From Chondrus crispus (lineage: Eukaryota; Rhodophyta; Florideophyceae; Gigartinales; Gigartinaceae): DNA of 64,000 nt. Shown one piece after another: positions 1 to 10,430 of this stretch. Location of the stretch: the NCBI RefSeq assembly GCF_000350225.1, contig NW_005179017.1:62001-126000 (forward strand). Reading direction: 5' to 3'. The notes beneath the pieces were generated by a model. That model searched no databases and was not told the origin of the DNA. It saw only the letters and a list, made by a program, of their open reading frames with translations. Each line of letters begins with the position of its first letter. Position 1 is the stretch's first letter. Position numbers and translations under genes: made by a program.

Positions 1-454
1 GTTCTTCCGAGGCCGCGGCCCCACCTGTGACACGTGGAGACATTTTTGGCGAGTGACCATTTCTGCGATCACAAGCTTGTGATCGGAGAGTTTCTGGCCA
101 TGACGTCCGTCACAAAATTCGAAAGTCTCCAAATCCATTCAAACTTGTCCAGAGGCGTAATATGCTGCTGCAGTACGTATTGTGTGAAGAGTAAGAGTTG
201 GGCGACGTGTGTACTTTTTTCTTTATATCCATCCTACTTTCGTGAACTCACACGTGGACACGCGTACCTCCTTAGCGAGATTCTACATGTCCACACCGGC
301 TCCACCGGCTCAACGTTTTTTTAAAAACTACATGCTTGTATCGTGTCTTTCGTCTCAACTATCTAAATGTACATGCTCTTGTCTCTCCCCTACGCAATGA
401 CAAGAACTTTTATTGAAGTTGATGTCGCTACAATGTCTAACTAATAGTAAAGAT
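1..454. other. No supported gene
   Basis: Short open frames occur on both strands, but none begins with a convincing ATG context or resembles a known protein. The stretch lies downstream of the 3' end of the reverse-strand ParB-like gene and may hold its 3' untranslated region. Confidence 0.5.
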
Positions 455-802
455 TCACACGTTCAACTCAGCAGCTATTGCTTCCAAGGCGTTAACACCG
501 TCTCCCGACGTATCCTTGTCTCCCCCGTCGTAGTCTTCATCTTTTTCGTCGTCCTCATCCGTACCCGGGCCTTCTCCAGCTTCCCCTTCATGTGCTCCCT
601 CATACTCATCATCAGAGTCTTCGTAAAGCCTCTTCTTGAATTCGGGTTCAAACGGAGGCACCAAATGTACTCCAACGGGAAGCTCTTGATCTTCCGCTTT
701 GAAGTACATGTGATAACGGAGCAAGCCGCTATCCTCCTTGTAGTCTTGGAATGCGCTTCCAGCATGGAACACATCCCCCCTCCCCACAAAGATTGAAAAC
801 GG
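455..802 (-). pseudogene. In-frame continuation of the ParB-like gene after TAG 803-805
   Basis: It is read in the same frame as the 803-3499 gene, immediately after its TAG. The segment starts PFSIF, then GRGDVFHAGSAF, then GLLRYHMYF, and ends in an acidic tail (runs of D and E) with a TAA-type end near 455. The H in DVFHAGSAF and the R in LLRYHMYF are spaced as the distal His and Arg of a 2OG-type beta-helix whose HxD lies before the stop. The single TAG therefore cuts the domain in half. Either the gene is a recent pseudogene with one nonsense change, or the TAG is read through or is an assembly error. The sequence alone does not distinguish these. Confidence 0.55.
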
Positions 803-3499
803 CTAAATTATCACCTCATCCACCTTCATCGACCTCCCGAGATGCCTCAAGTCCTTGTACGAGGCCGCTGCAATCAAACGGTGCGAATAACGGGACACGT
901 ACGAAGGACTTTCGTCTGGACCCGTGGTCAGAATAAAATACCCCGGGTTCTTTTGGTTGAAAAGCATGTCGACGCGCAAGCGGGTTGCAAAATCGCAGTG
1001 CAGCCGCTGACGCCGACAGTCTCTTGAGGTTATCAACCACCGACCACCACTCCTCGGGGCGTACATTTCCTTCTCGCTCCCTGTGAAGCCCCCGCCATTC
1101 TTGCACACCACCAACGCCGCAACAGCCTGCCCAATTCTCATGTCCAGCATCCCGCGATTCTCGAACATCCAGACCTTGTCCGCACTCTGCTCCACCACTT
1201 CCATCACACTGGCTCTCGTACTGGTGTACCGGCCAACCTTTGCCCTGTGGTCCACCTCATCGTCCTCCCTAGTCGTGTTCACAACAGGTGTCCACAACCG
1301 TGAGTCCATACTCCCATCATTTCCCGAAAACGTCCTCTCCACAGCACCTCGAAGGTCCTCGAACACCGTTCCCCTCCCATCCATCAGCCCGATCTTCCTC
1401 CCGTCCACATCCTCCGGCAACGTCTGGTCGTTTATGAAGCCTTGCGGAATGCAAAAGCCTCTCTCCGACAGCAACGTGCGGCACTCCGTGAAGTAAAGAC
1501 CCGAGTAGTAATCTTCTTTCACCGCCATACTCCACACTCCTCGCTCATCATCGCCACTGGCGCCTCCCTCGACCTTCCACGGACGGCTCATCAAGTAGTT
1601 TAATGCCGCCCGCCAATACACTAGATGATGGTTCGTCCGCACCAACGCCTTCCCGTCAAACTTGGACCCCGCCACTATCACATGCGCTCGGTGCTCACGC
1701 GGAAAGTGCATCATCATGAGATATTGATGCACCGGCACATCCACGTCACCGTCGGGCAACGGACTCGGGAATCCCTCCACCAGCTTCCGACATGCCATGG
1801 GGTTCACGGCTCGTTCCTCGAATTCCATCACATCATGCCCGATCGGAATCTGATCGGGCACTGCGTCATCAAAGGCGCGGTCCTCCGCCGGCACAAAGTC
1901 TTGCACCTCCTCGCCCTCCTCTTCATCGCTTTCCACAAGCGATGAATCCAATCCGAGCTTCTTGGCAACTTCCTTCCGGCCAGACGCGTTAAGACTGTTG
2001 AATGCGTCTATGATCCTCTTCCGCTCCCCCCCCACGCTCGCCTTTCTTCTCTCCCGCCCCTCTCGGCCACGTGACTGCCCCAGTTCATTCTGTCGCACCA
2101 ACGTCTGAGCCGCAATGGCCTTTCGAGCTTTCTCCAGGCTCCCTGCGCCCTGTGCGCTCGGACCAGTCGCGGCTTTCATATGACTGTCAACGGCTTCCTG
2201 ATTGTCGCCGCGAGGCGCTCGCGGTCGCAGCCGTCGTCCCGGCAGCGGGCTGGGTTCTTTGACACGCTCGGGGCAATTCTCCCGACCTATCCTGCCTGCG
2301 GTCGCATGGCGTCCCTCCCCACCTGCCACACCGGCTTCCCCCCTATCCAAGTCCGCCTGAGTTGCTGGGTCTGTATTCGCCCGCCTCGTCGACACATGCA
2401 CCACTTCATCCGCCACCATTGCCTCCCCGTTCCGATCTTCCCCCTGCCCTCCTATCTCCTTCACCTCAGCGATTGCAATTCTCAGAGCACGGGAGAGATG
2501 ATTCATGCGATTCTTCAGTTTCTTCTTGGCAGCCGAATTCGCCGCGTCCTTCTCATACTTCTCCGCGGCCGTCCTGTTGATGATGAATTCCCGCAAGCTA
2601 ATATCCGTGTTGCTGAGCATAATTCGGACGTTCAACACCTCCTGCAGGTCCATCTTCAACCGGTTCACTTCCTGCCTCACCTCCGAAAACATACTCCGAA
2701 TTGCATGGTAAAACGCCCAGCGGATCTCCTCAAATTTCCCCGCCCTACCACTCGTCAGCCTCTCACGGACACACTCCAGAGCAATCTCAAAGCATTCCGT
2801 GTCCATGCGAAGCAGCTCAGTCGCATCGATATGGACAACTCCAAGCTTCGGGCAAGCGTCCGTGGCTTTTCGGAACAACTCGTACTTGCGCTCATCCCTC
2901 GCCATGGCCGACGCAACCTTGGCGTACCTCTGGTATGTTCGAGTCACCCGCCTCTCTTTCAACCCCGGCATCGCCTCTAGGATATCCGCCACCTGGGTTT
3001 CCGTCGCCCTGTTCATATCGAACTCCATCCTTTCATCCTCCAGGACACGCAAGTTTGTCACTGCGCTGTAGATGACGTCCGAGAAGGAGATGGAGGCGAC
3101 GGTTTCTGAATTTTCATTCATCTTGATCCCGAGCCAAATTTGCTGCCATTTGGACACGGGATCTCCATTCCTAGTGACCCACACCGTCACAGGCAACCAC
3201 TCTGAGACCAGCTTTCCCAATTTCTTGAAGGCGTTGTAACGATGCCTCCCATCCACCAAGATCACCTTTCCCGCCAGTTGCTCTCCTTCCTCGTACCCCC
3301 GCATTGGGTCCCCATCCTTCGCCCGCTCCACCACGTTGTCCGCGTCGAGGCATACGGAAATACGGCCTTGCGCCGTGCAGTACCCGGCCTCACGGAGCTT
3401 CGTGGCCAAATTGTAGTTCGTACGTGCGCATTGGGACGCAGTGGGTTTAATATGAGGCCCTGCCACTAAATCTGCCTGCTGTAATATGGCCCCCAGCAC
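803..3499 (-). CDS. ParB/sulfiredoxin-like domain protein with C-terminal beta-helix (2OG-oxygenase-like) domain
   Basis: This is a long reverse-strand frame of 898 codons. Near residues 75-100 it carries VILVDGRHRYNAFKKLG followed by a hydrophobic strand and an N-rich helix, which is the ParB/Srx-type nucleotide-binding signature. The middle is charged and low complexity (about residues 350-560). The last 100 residues contain an LHCDF (HxD-type) motif and PGYFILTTGPDE, which resemble the first half of a double-stranded beta-helix such as a 2-oxoglutarate/Fe(II) oxygenase. The frame opens with GTG inside a dispersed repeat (3412-3945), so the real start is uncertain and probably lies downstream of about 3410. 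It ends at TAG 803-805, but coding clearly continues in the same frame (see 455-802). The substrate is unknown; a nucleic-acid-related role is inferred only from the ParB-like fold. Confidence 0.6.
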   Translation of the reverse strand: MLGAILQQADLVAGPHIKPTASQCARTNYNLATKLREAGYCTAQGRISVCLDADNVVERAKDGDPMRGYEEGEQLAGKVILVDGRHRYNAFKKLGKLVSEWLPVTVWVTRNGDPVSKWQQIWLGIKMNENSETVASISFSDVIYSAVTNLRVLEDERMEFDMNRATETQVADILEAMPGLKERRVTRTYQRYAKVASAMARDERKYELFRKATDACPKLGVVHIDATELLRMDTECFEIALECVRERLTSGRAGKFEEIRWAFYHAIRSMFSEVRQEVNRLKMDLQEVLNVRIMLSNTDISLREFIINRTAAEKYEKDAANSAAKKKLKNRMNHLSRALRIAIAEVKEIGGQGEDRNGEAMVADEVVHVSTRRANTDPATQADLDRGEAGVAGGEGRHATAGRIGRENCPERVKEPSPLPGRRLRPRAPRGDNQEAVDSHMKAATGPSAQGAGSLEKARKAIAAQTLVRQNELGQSRGREGRERRKASVGGERKRIIDAFNSLNASGRKEVAKKLGLDSSLVESDEEEGEEVQDFVPAEDRAFDDAVPDQIPIGHDVMEFEERAVNPMACRKLVEGFPSPLPDGDVDVPVHQYLMMMHFPREHRAHVIVAGSKFDGKALVRTNHHLVYWRAALNYLMSRPWKVEGGASGDDERGVWSMAVKEDYYSGLYFTECRTLLSERGFCIPQGFINDQTLPEDVDGRKIGLMDGRGTVFEDLRGAVERTFSGNDGSMDSRLWTPVVNTTREDDEVDHRAKVGRYTSTRASVMEVVEQSADKVWMFENRGMLDMRIGQAVAALVVCKNGGGFTGSEKEMYAPRSGGRWLITSRDCRRQRLHCDFATRLRVDMLFNQKNPGYFILTTGPDESPSYVSRYSHRLIAAASYKDLRHLGRSMKVDEVII

Positions 3500-3990
3500 G
3501 ATACGTTTTGGGCATCTGACAAGCTTGCCAGACGCCGGACACGGTACGTGATAATATATAAGTTAAAAAATATTGCCTGTGCGCCGCGCCTATAATCGTA
3601 CAGGGCAAAAATTAAATTTTGCGCACTGACATTTTATTGTGCGCCGCCGTCGGCAAAATTTGGGCCAGAAATGGGCAACAGCAATGTGGCGAATCCAGCG
3701 CGTATGATGGTGCCGCCGTGTAAATCGGCCTAAAAACGTATCGTCCCACCGGAAAATTGGCGCTGTCAAAATCACCCAGAACGATATGTTTTGAGCCATA
3801 TACCGTAGTCAGTACCGAAATCCCAACTGCGACGATGAGGCCCGGACGATACATTTTCGTCATTACGTATCGGCCCTGACATATGCCCGAAAACGTATCG
3901 TCCTGCGGGAACTGACCACGGAACTACACATAGAACATTAAATTGCGACGCCTTATTGCGTAGTTCGTACGTGCGCATTGGGACGCAGTG
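3412..3990. repeat. Dispersed palindromic repeat, copy 1
   Basis: It is about 75-80% similar by eye to 9890-10430. A 408-bp core (3496-3903) is bounded by inverted copies of GCACGATACGTTTTGGGC and has further internal copies of CGATACGTTTT in both orientations. Similarity extends about 80 bp to the left of the core and 40 bp to the right. The left-flank sequence around TTCGTACGTGCGCATTGGG recurs at 3961-3990, so the repeat may be arranged head to tail. It overlaps the apparent start of the ParB-like frame. It encodes nothing recognisable; a non-autonomous (MITE-like) element is the simplest reading. Confidence 0.6.
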
Positions 3991-4211
3991 GGATTGGGAG
4001 ATTTCTCTTCACTTCGACGCTTCGTCTCAAAACGTCCATCCACGTTTGGAAGCGATTCCTCCACCGCAGGCGTCTCTTTGTGATTCTGAGCTGGAAAGAC
4101 CGAAATATTCGAGAACTCCAGACGTCCTCTGCCAGAAGTACAAGCCTCAAGGATCTTGTACAGCCCACTACGTGTGACGAACGGTTTACTGTCCACAACT
4201 TCAGAGAGATC

Positions 4212-4880
4212 TCACTTGTTTTCATCAAACGGGTGACTCCTCATCTGGACAAGTTCGTATTGGCGAGGGTTGGGATTTGAAACCCATAGCACTCTTGCTT
4301 CCCCCGAAATCCAGGATTCAAGATAACAGGGATTTGGCACATATATACACTTACCAAGAAACGTTTCCTCGAAGAAATCACAGAGAACTATATGTCCATG
4401 TTCCTCGGTTATACGGAGCGGTACAAATCGTCCTACACGCACGTCCATATCGGAGGAAGTTGATATCAAACAAAACTGAGGTATGGTCCCAAAGCACTTG
4501 ATATCGAGGGCAGACTGATCATGGTCCAGTGAACAGTTCATAATGCTATCGCCCAATCGCATTCCAAAGGTGTCCACGTCCACTGCACCAAAAAGGGGCT
4601 CAACGGTCATTGTAGTGTAGTTTGCCCTCATGGGGACTATTGTAATTTGACAGTGGTAGCAAAAGCCTGTCAAAGTAAAGATGCTTCCTTTCGTTGCCGC
4701 CGCTGACTTCTTCGCAACGTGGCAGTTGCCTTGTGCAGCCTGATCTCGCCACTCTCGCCAGACTTGAGCGATATCGTCACGCTGTTCTCTAATGTTACCG
4801 GCCCATTCACAAAACCTGCAATTGTCTGGGCATGGTAGATCCTCGCCTATGGCGTTCACAAAACATGAAACAACGCTCAT
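4212..4880 (-). CDS. Hypothetical cysteine-containing protein
   Basis: An ATG-initiated frame of 222 codons. An N-terminal CPDNCRFCEW and a GFCYHCQ could form a metal site; the middle contains FGAVDVDTFGMRLGDS and the C-terminus LVQMRSHPFDENK. No family is recognised and no membrane segment is evident. It ends at TGA 4212-4214, but the same frame stays open for about 70 more codons (to about 3996) with similar composition, before running into the dispersed repeat. The TGA may therefore be a nonsense mutation, and the gene may be truncated by the repeat. Confidence that it was once protein coding is moderate. Confidence 0.4.
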   Translation of the reverse strand: MSVVSCFVNAIGEDLPCPDNCRFCEWAGNIREQRDDIAQVWREWRDQAAQGNCHVAKKSAAATKGSIFTLTGFCYHCQITIVPMRANYTTMTVEPLFGAVDVDTFGMRLGDSIMNCSLDHDQSALDIKCFGTIPQFCLISTSSDMDVRVGRFVPLRITEEHGHIVLCDFFEETFLGKCIYVPNPCYLESWISGEARVLWVSNPNPRQYELVQMRSHPFDENK

Positions 4881-6900
4881 TTCGGTACGTCAAAAGCGAT
4901 AGCACGGAACGAGATTTCTCGATGAAAAATTTCCGTCTGTTACCCGAAGAAGTGTCATCCGTCGCTGCGATCTTAACATATTGCGTCACTAGATGCAGCC
5001 GAAATATGACATTTTATCGCATTTCACGGCCCATATTTATTATGAAATCCACAAGGATTGGAAAAGAAATACGTGTACACATTCTCGGTTTCCTAGATAT
5101 TTCTCCTTTTCTGGATACTGCACCTCCAATTTAAGTCATTATCACCTAGTGGTCATTGACAATATGGATGCCTCCGCACAACTCAATAGCAACAACATGG
5201 GGCACGAAGTACCCCCAGAGGCCAATAGGAGTGACTATCAGAATGCATTTCCAACAGATTATCCTTGTAAGTGCAATCAGAACCTCAGCTCTCACCGGCT
5301 CAGTAGAGTCTGAGCATGCTTCAGCTGGGAGGAGCCAGTGCGGGGGGACGACGGGGCAGAGGGGTGCGCAGTTTCTGATTGCGGCAAGAGCGGCAGAAAA
5401 GAAAGAAAAAGAGGATACAGATACAGATATATCGTCGATGATGGAGTAGGAACTCAGCTAAGACTATCTATGAAAGCTCTTGTGGATGATTCATTTCTGG
5501 ACATGATCGCCGGGCTTGATCTGAAATCGCAGAGAAAACGACGTCCCCACAGGTAGGGATCCAATCACCGTGACATTGGCCTTGGATTCGAGGTACCGGA
5601 AAGCCTCGATCTGACGGCCGAGTGTACGGGAAAACGCACAACAGCCGGGTTTTGTAGCGCGCGAGTTCTGAACGCCGATAATTTCAGTGAAGCGCACACA
5701 GAGGCAGCTGTGAGCTACTGCTGTCATAGACTAACACGAAGGATATGAGGGCTAGATTTAAGATATGTAAATGTAAGAGATAAGGCCAGTGACGAAGACG
5801 TGAAGAGTAAGAGCGGTGGAAAGGGCAGGACCGAAATGCAATAGAAAACGTTAGAGATCTATGGATTGCTTGGCCCGTTGCTCATAATGTAGTATACCAG
5901 GAGCACACCTCACTGGAATTACAAAATTATGCCCGGCTCGCCTACGTTCAAAACTGGGCATGCGCCGTGAATAGCGACAAAAGTTATAATTGCAATTCTG
6001 TACCAGAAAACCCCTTTGCTAGGGATTCCGGCAGTACAATATCTCTAAACCGCAGCAAATTAAGTTGACGCCCTTCTCACTCCCGTTCTCTTCATTCCTG
6101 ATGCATCCCACGCAAGAAATAATTGCTCTCTTTCCACTGCCCCCTCCCTGCACCCCGCCCTCGCTCCTCTCACCACGTCCAACACCACGACGGCCTTCCC
6201 CCTCCCCTCTGCCGTCTTGGTTCTTCGCCTCAGCCGCACATAGGCACAAATAGCCGTCCGTGCCCCCTCTGCTGTTGCCGTCTCAGCAATCGCCAACGAG
6301 CCACGCTTGCTGCGCCCTCCGCGAGTTATCTTCCATGTCACCAACCTCTGCAAGGACTTGCCACGCTTCGCAGCAATGTTAGTTGGCAAGGAGCTCCGCG
6401 TGGGCACGGTATTTGGCAAAGGGGCCCGACGCAGAGACCATGACGGGGATTAAGGGCGATCTCCACATGTTTGCGCATGAGCCGCAAGGCTTTGTCGCCG
6501 CGGAGGGCCTGGTGCAATGGGGTGGCTTCCGCGCACTGTCGGGGGAAGGTACAAACCGCACGAATCACACCACCTTAGATTACATGGGCAAGTAAGGTTT
6601 TGACCCCCTGCAGGCAAATGCATTTCAACCACAGTGCGACTAAATTGCGTGTACGGGGACGCTCCTTGCCACGCTGGGTACCTAATCCATCTTCCGCAAG
6701 CATGCTGTGCCTCACGTGCTCCCTAATACACAAGACAGTCCCGTGCTCTAGTTAATTGTGTCCATGCTCCCCCTGAGCCGGGCGCGCACACTGCGCTACC
6801 GTTTTCATCCCCATCGAGCGCAAATGTCATTCAGCGAAACGCACCCATGTTCTACCGTGCACGGCCTGTGCGCATGTTCTCCATCTGCAACGAAGAGTCT
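4881..6900. other. No supported gene
   Basis: Only short overlapping frames are present (60-120 codons, both strands), with no recognisable domains. A pyrimidine-rich stretch around 6125-6230 opens frames on both strands by composition alone. Nothing here is assigned. Confidence 0.45.
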
Positions 6901-6904
6901 GTGC

Positions 6905-7200
6905 TTCAGGTATTCTTTAATAAGCAGCGCCCGCCGGCTCTACCTCATTGCGTTCATGCCACAATGGAGGCACGCTCTCGATTTGGCGCTCGTCCTGGTG
7001 GCAATCTAGCGTGTTCTTTAATAAGGAGCGCCCGGCGGCGCAATTTCCTTGCGGGCAAGCTTTCGTGGTCTGCGTCCTGCGCACTTTGCCACTCGTCGTC
7101 ATGCCGCACCATCTTTTTTTGCAACACGGAACGCCCGGCTGCTCCATCTCATTACTTGCGAGCTTCCGTGGTCGCGGGCGCCCGCACTTTGCCACGCGTC
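6905..7200. repeat. Tandem repeat, ~100-bp unit, about 3 copies
   Basis: The phrase TTCTTTAATAAGCAGCGCCC at about 6911 recurs with changes at about 7014 (TTCTTTAATAAGGAGCGCCC) and about 7115 (TTTTTTTGCAACACGGAACGCCC). Each is followed by CGGC, a CT-rich run and a TTGC motif. The period is about 100 bp and the copies are degenerate. The open frames across this region are by-products of the repeat. Confidence 0.55.
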
Positions 7201-7369
7201 TCCATACGTATCGACCGTACGTAGCGCTCAGCGAATGACACGTTCGTTCTGCAATCGATAGCCCATGCGCACGCTCTCTCTGTGACGCATACATTATTTA
7301 CTTGGTACTCCGTAATAAGTAGAGCGCGCCAGCCCCCGCCCGCGTAACTGCCGCCGCGGAGCGACGCGT

Positions 7370-8010
7370 TGCCCGTGCGCGGTCTATTTCATTCCGCGCA
7401 TTCTCTCTTCGACAGGCCGCCCCAGAGCGGCGCCCTGCCGGTACGCAGCGCTGCTCTAATTTATTTCGGGCACTCTGTCTTTGACACGCAGCAATAGAGC
7501 GGCGCGTTGCCCGTGGGCGGCGGTGCTACATTACATTGTGCGCATTCTATCCTTGGCACGCTGCTACCGAGAGCCTGCCCGTGTGCAGCGGCGCTCCATT
7601 TCTTTGTGCGCCTTCTGTCTTTGACACGCTGCCCCCGAGCGGGGCGTTGCCCGTGCGCGGTCTACTTCTTTGTGCGCATTTTGTCTTTGACACGCCGCCC
7701 CCAAGCGCCGCGTTGCCCGTGCCCAGTCCATTTCATTTCGCACATTCTCTCCTTGGCACGACGCTACAGAGCGGCACGGCTGCCGAGCGGCGTGCTGCCC
7801 ATGCGCGGCGGTGCTCCATTACATTGCGCACATTCTCTCCTTGGCACGCCGGGAAAGACGGGCACGCTTCCCGTTCGCGACGGTGCTCTGTTACATGGCG
7901 CGCATTCTCATTTTGATAAGTGCGGTGTGCCGCTGTCCTGCGGTGCGCTGGTTGTGCGCAGGGTTGCTCCATTTCATCGCGCGCGTTCTCTCCGAGACAC
8001 AGGTATGCGA
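7370..8010. repeat. Degenerate GC-rich tandem repeat, ~75-110-bp units
   Basis: The motif GCGCATTCTCTCCTTGGCACG (variants TCTGTCTTTGACACGC) recurs about eight times, each followed by a GAGCGGCGC-type run, a GCCCGTGCGCGG run and TCCATTTCATT. Units vary in length. The array opens frames on both strands (for example 276 codons from 7507), but these are internally repetitive and have no recognised domain. Confidence 0.6.
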
Positions 8011-8398
8011 ACTGTCCCGCGCGGCAATATATTTATCGAGCGTGCATATCTCCCAGCTGATAGGACTCACTCACCACCAAGGCACTCCGGATGTTCTACA
8101 CGACACTGCCAATCTCAGACATATCCCAATACGTTCATTCTTTCACTGCTCAGAGCGCGCCCACTGCCGAAAGCCGTCAAGAGAATCGTAACAGTCTGCA
8201 TGCCATACCTCTGTCCCCTTACCAGAACCACTTCCATCCGGTACCGAACCTTTCTCCTAGCCCGTTTCCTGCACCAAATTCTACGCTCAAATTTTATTCA
8301 AATCCTACAACATCATTTTTGGGCAAACGTTTTCTAAGCAAATTTTGATCAGCACTCTAATGCCCTCCACATTTGTAATGCCACTGCACCCGGTAATT

Positions 8399-8473
8399 AA
8401 TCCCTTAATCCCTAAACCCCTAAACCCCTAATAACCCCTAATCCCTTAAACCCCTAATCTCCTAACCCCTAAG
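8399..8473. repeat. Interstitial telomere-like C-rich tract
   Basis: About ten degenerate repeats close to CCCTAAA / CCCCTAAT lie in tandem on the plus strand. They look like a short, mutated telomeric array inside the chromosome. No array of this motif occurs elsewhere in the window, so the organism's true telomere repeat cannot be deduced from this alone. Confidence 0.6.
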
Positions 8474-8750
8474 GCCCGCGTCACTTCCACCATCTGGAAC
8501 AAATTCGTTCAAGAGCTTACGAACTTCTCCCAGTATGGCGCGCCAAACCCAACCTAATGTTCTCACAAACCGTTTCCCTTCCCCGTCACCTCCCCTTTCG
8601 CTGCCATTTAGTCACTTCCAGGCAATTGACACCGAATCCACGGTTCATCTAGTAACTCAATTCCTCTTCCTAACCAAGACAACGTGTCTCTAATGCCACG
8701 CTTCTCCCGTCCGTTCCGGTACGGAACATCCTCAGAATGACTGTCCATTA

Positions 8751-9182
8751 ATGGAAAGAAGCTGCTATGCCTGTTTCTCTTCGACCCATTTCGTCCCGTC
8801 TTGCCCCGTCCCAAGAAAAGTCCCTCTCAAGTGCTATGATTGCCGCCTCTCGCACTGCCTTGGCCAACCACTTCACCCCACATTCGACCAATACGGTCGT
8901 TGCGATCTACGTCCTATGATATCACTCGCCTGGAACCTTTGGCGAATGAAGTCTTTCCAGCAACAGATCGCTGAAAACCTGTTCCCTTCCGAAATCCTTT
9001 GCCGCTTCAACTCCGTTCTCCGTGACCGCCCGGCCCGGGTCACTGAGAAGTACTTAGCCGTCATCTTCTCGGATGCAGCCATAGAGTCCGCTGACGAGAA
9101 TAACGACGATATGCCTTTGACAATATGGCTCCCACTGGCTTGGGCCGTACATCAAGGTCTTCTCCAACTGGACTGCCAGTAG
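8751..9182 (+). CDS. Small CCHC zinc-knuckle protein (Gag-like)
   Basis: An ATG-initiated 143-codon frame. Residues 5-18 form an exact C-X2-C-X4-H-X4-C knuckle (CYACFSSTHFVPSC), followed at once by a second, incomplete Cys/His cluster (KCYDCRLSHC). The rest is a mildly amphipathic stretch with an FPSEIL motif and no membrane segment. An AATAAA-type signal follows at about 9222. Retroelement Gag proteins in this window use the same knuckle spacing, but here it is N-terminal and there is no adjacent reverse transcriptase or LTR. It could be a domesticated Gag piece or a host RNA-binding protein. Confidence 0.45.
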   Translation: MERSCYACFSSTHFVPSCPVPRKVPLKCYDCRLSHCLGQPLHPTFDQYGRCDLRPMISLAWNLWRMKSFQQQIAENLFPSEILCRFNSVLRDRPARVTEKYLAVIFSDAAIESADENNDDMPLTIWLPLAWAVHQGLLQLDCQ

Positions 9183-9531
9183 TTTTCTATATCCACATAC
9201 TGCAGTATTAGGACCACATTTTCAATAAACTGTCAACGATAGAAAGCTTCAATCTTCTGGAAAACGGAACCATTTACATGTCACAGCGATCCTCACATTT
9301 CCATGTGCTCGTGCGATCACTACCCGCCGTTTTTGTTGAATCATTCATTTATACATCTTCTACGTCGCGCCATATCCTACTGCTATGCTCACCAGTTGTG
9401 CCGTTTTGCTGTTTCTCCACTACGCAAACAACCCCACAAAATTTACACTTGTGCTTTTGCAACGGCCATCTACTGCAGATGTAGCGGAAACAGAAAAGAA
9501 ACATGCAAACGCACCGTTCAGGCCCCTTGCA

Positions 9532-9815
9532 GGACGCGTCTTGCGAGTATCCCTCTCCAAAATATCATTCTCGCACCCTTCCAAAACGCATCGTTCTCGT
9601 GCCCCTCCAGAACGCATCATGGGCGCACCCCTCTCGAACGTATCATTCTCGCACCCCTTTAGAACGCATCGTGGTCGCACCCCTCCCGAACGTATCATTC
9701 TCGCACCCTTCCAAAACGCATCGTTCTCGTGCCCCTCCAGAACGCATCGTGCGCGCATCCCTCCCCAACGCATCGCTGACACACGCGTCCAAAATGCGTC
9801 GTTGAGGCAACGATC
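9532..9815. repeat. 26-bp minisatellite, about 10 copies
   Basis: Units of exactly 26 bp, consensus AACGCATCGTTCTCGCACCC plus CTCCAG, run head to tail. Pairs of neighbouring units recur as higher-order copies. Because 26 is not a multiple of 3, frames repeat every 78 bp, giving a 26-residue periodic peptide on the minus strand. There is no independent evidence of translation. The lack of unique spacers rules out a CRISPR-like array. Confidence 0.8.
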
Positions 9816-9889
9816 ATCGAAACCTGCATACGGCGCTTTTCAATTTCGCGCAGTAAATAACTTAGAAAGCTTTGATGTTCAGGACATAA

Positions 9890-10430
9890 ATTATGCCGCC
9901 TTATTGTGTGATTCGTACATGCGCATTGCGACGCTGTTAATGCAGTATAAGGCCCTGCCACTAAATCTGCCTGCTGTAATTGCCCCCCCAGCACGATACG
10001 TTTTGAGCATCTGACAATCTTGGCAGACGACGGACATGGTACGTGATAAAATATGAAGTTAATAATATTGGTCATGCGCCTCTAATCGCAGACGGCAAAA
10101 ACTAGATTTTGCGCACTGACATTTTATTGGCTGTGCGCCGCCGTCGGTAAACTTTTAGTCAGAAATTGCCAACAGCAATGTTGCAAATACAGCGCGTATG
10201 GGGGTGCCGCCGTGTAAATCGGCCTAAAACGTATCGTCCCACCAGAAAACTGTCGCCGTTAAAACCGCCCGTCACGATACGTTTTGGGCCATATACCGTA
10301 GGCAGTACCAAAATCGCACATACGTCGAATCAGGCCTGGACGATACGTTTTTTGTCATTACGTATCGATCCTGACATGTGCCCAAAACGTATCGTCCCGC
10401 GGGAACTGACGCCAGAATTAAACATAGGCT
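9890..10430. repeat. Dispersed palindromic repeat, copy 2
   Basis: This is the second copy of the element at 3412-3990, in the same orientation. The core between inverted CGATACGTTTT motifs is 9991-10398, again exactly 408 bp. Six CGATACGTTTT or reverse-complement sites can be seen, four of them pairing as two nested inverted repeats. No coding potential is evident. Confidence 0.65.

Noticed and set aside
5491..5727. 78-codon reverse frame
   Set aside because: Short, no domain, no supporting context.
7507..8337. 276-codon forward frame as a gene
   Set aside because: Its peptide merely repeats the underlying DNA tandem repeat, with all forward frames partly open and no domain.
9532..9815. 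Regular direct repeats suggestive of a CRISPR array
   Set aside because: Units abut with no unique spacers and the genome is eukaryotic; it is a minisatellite.
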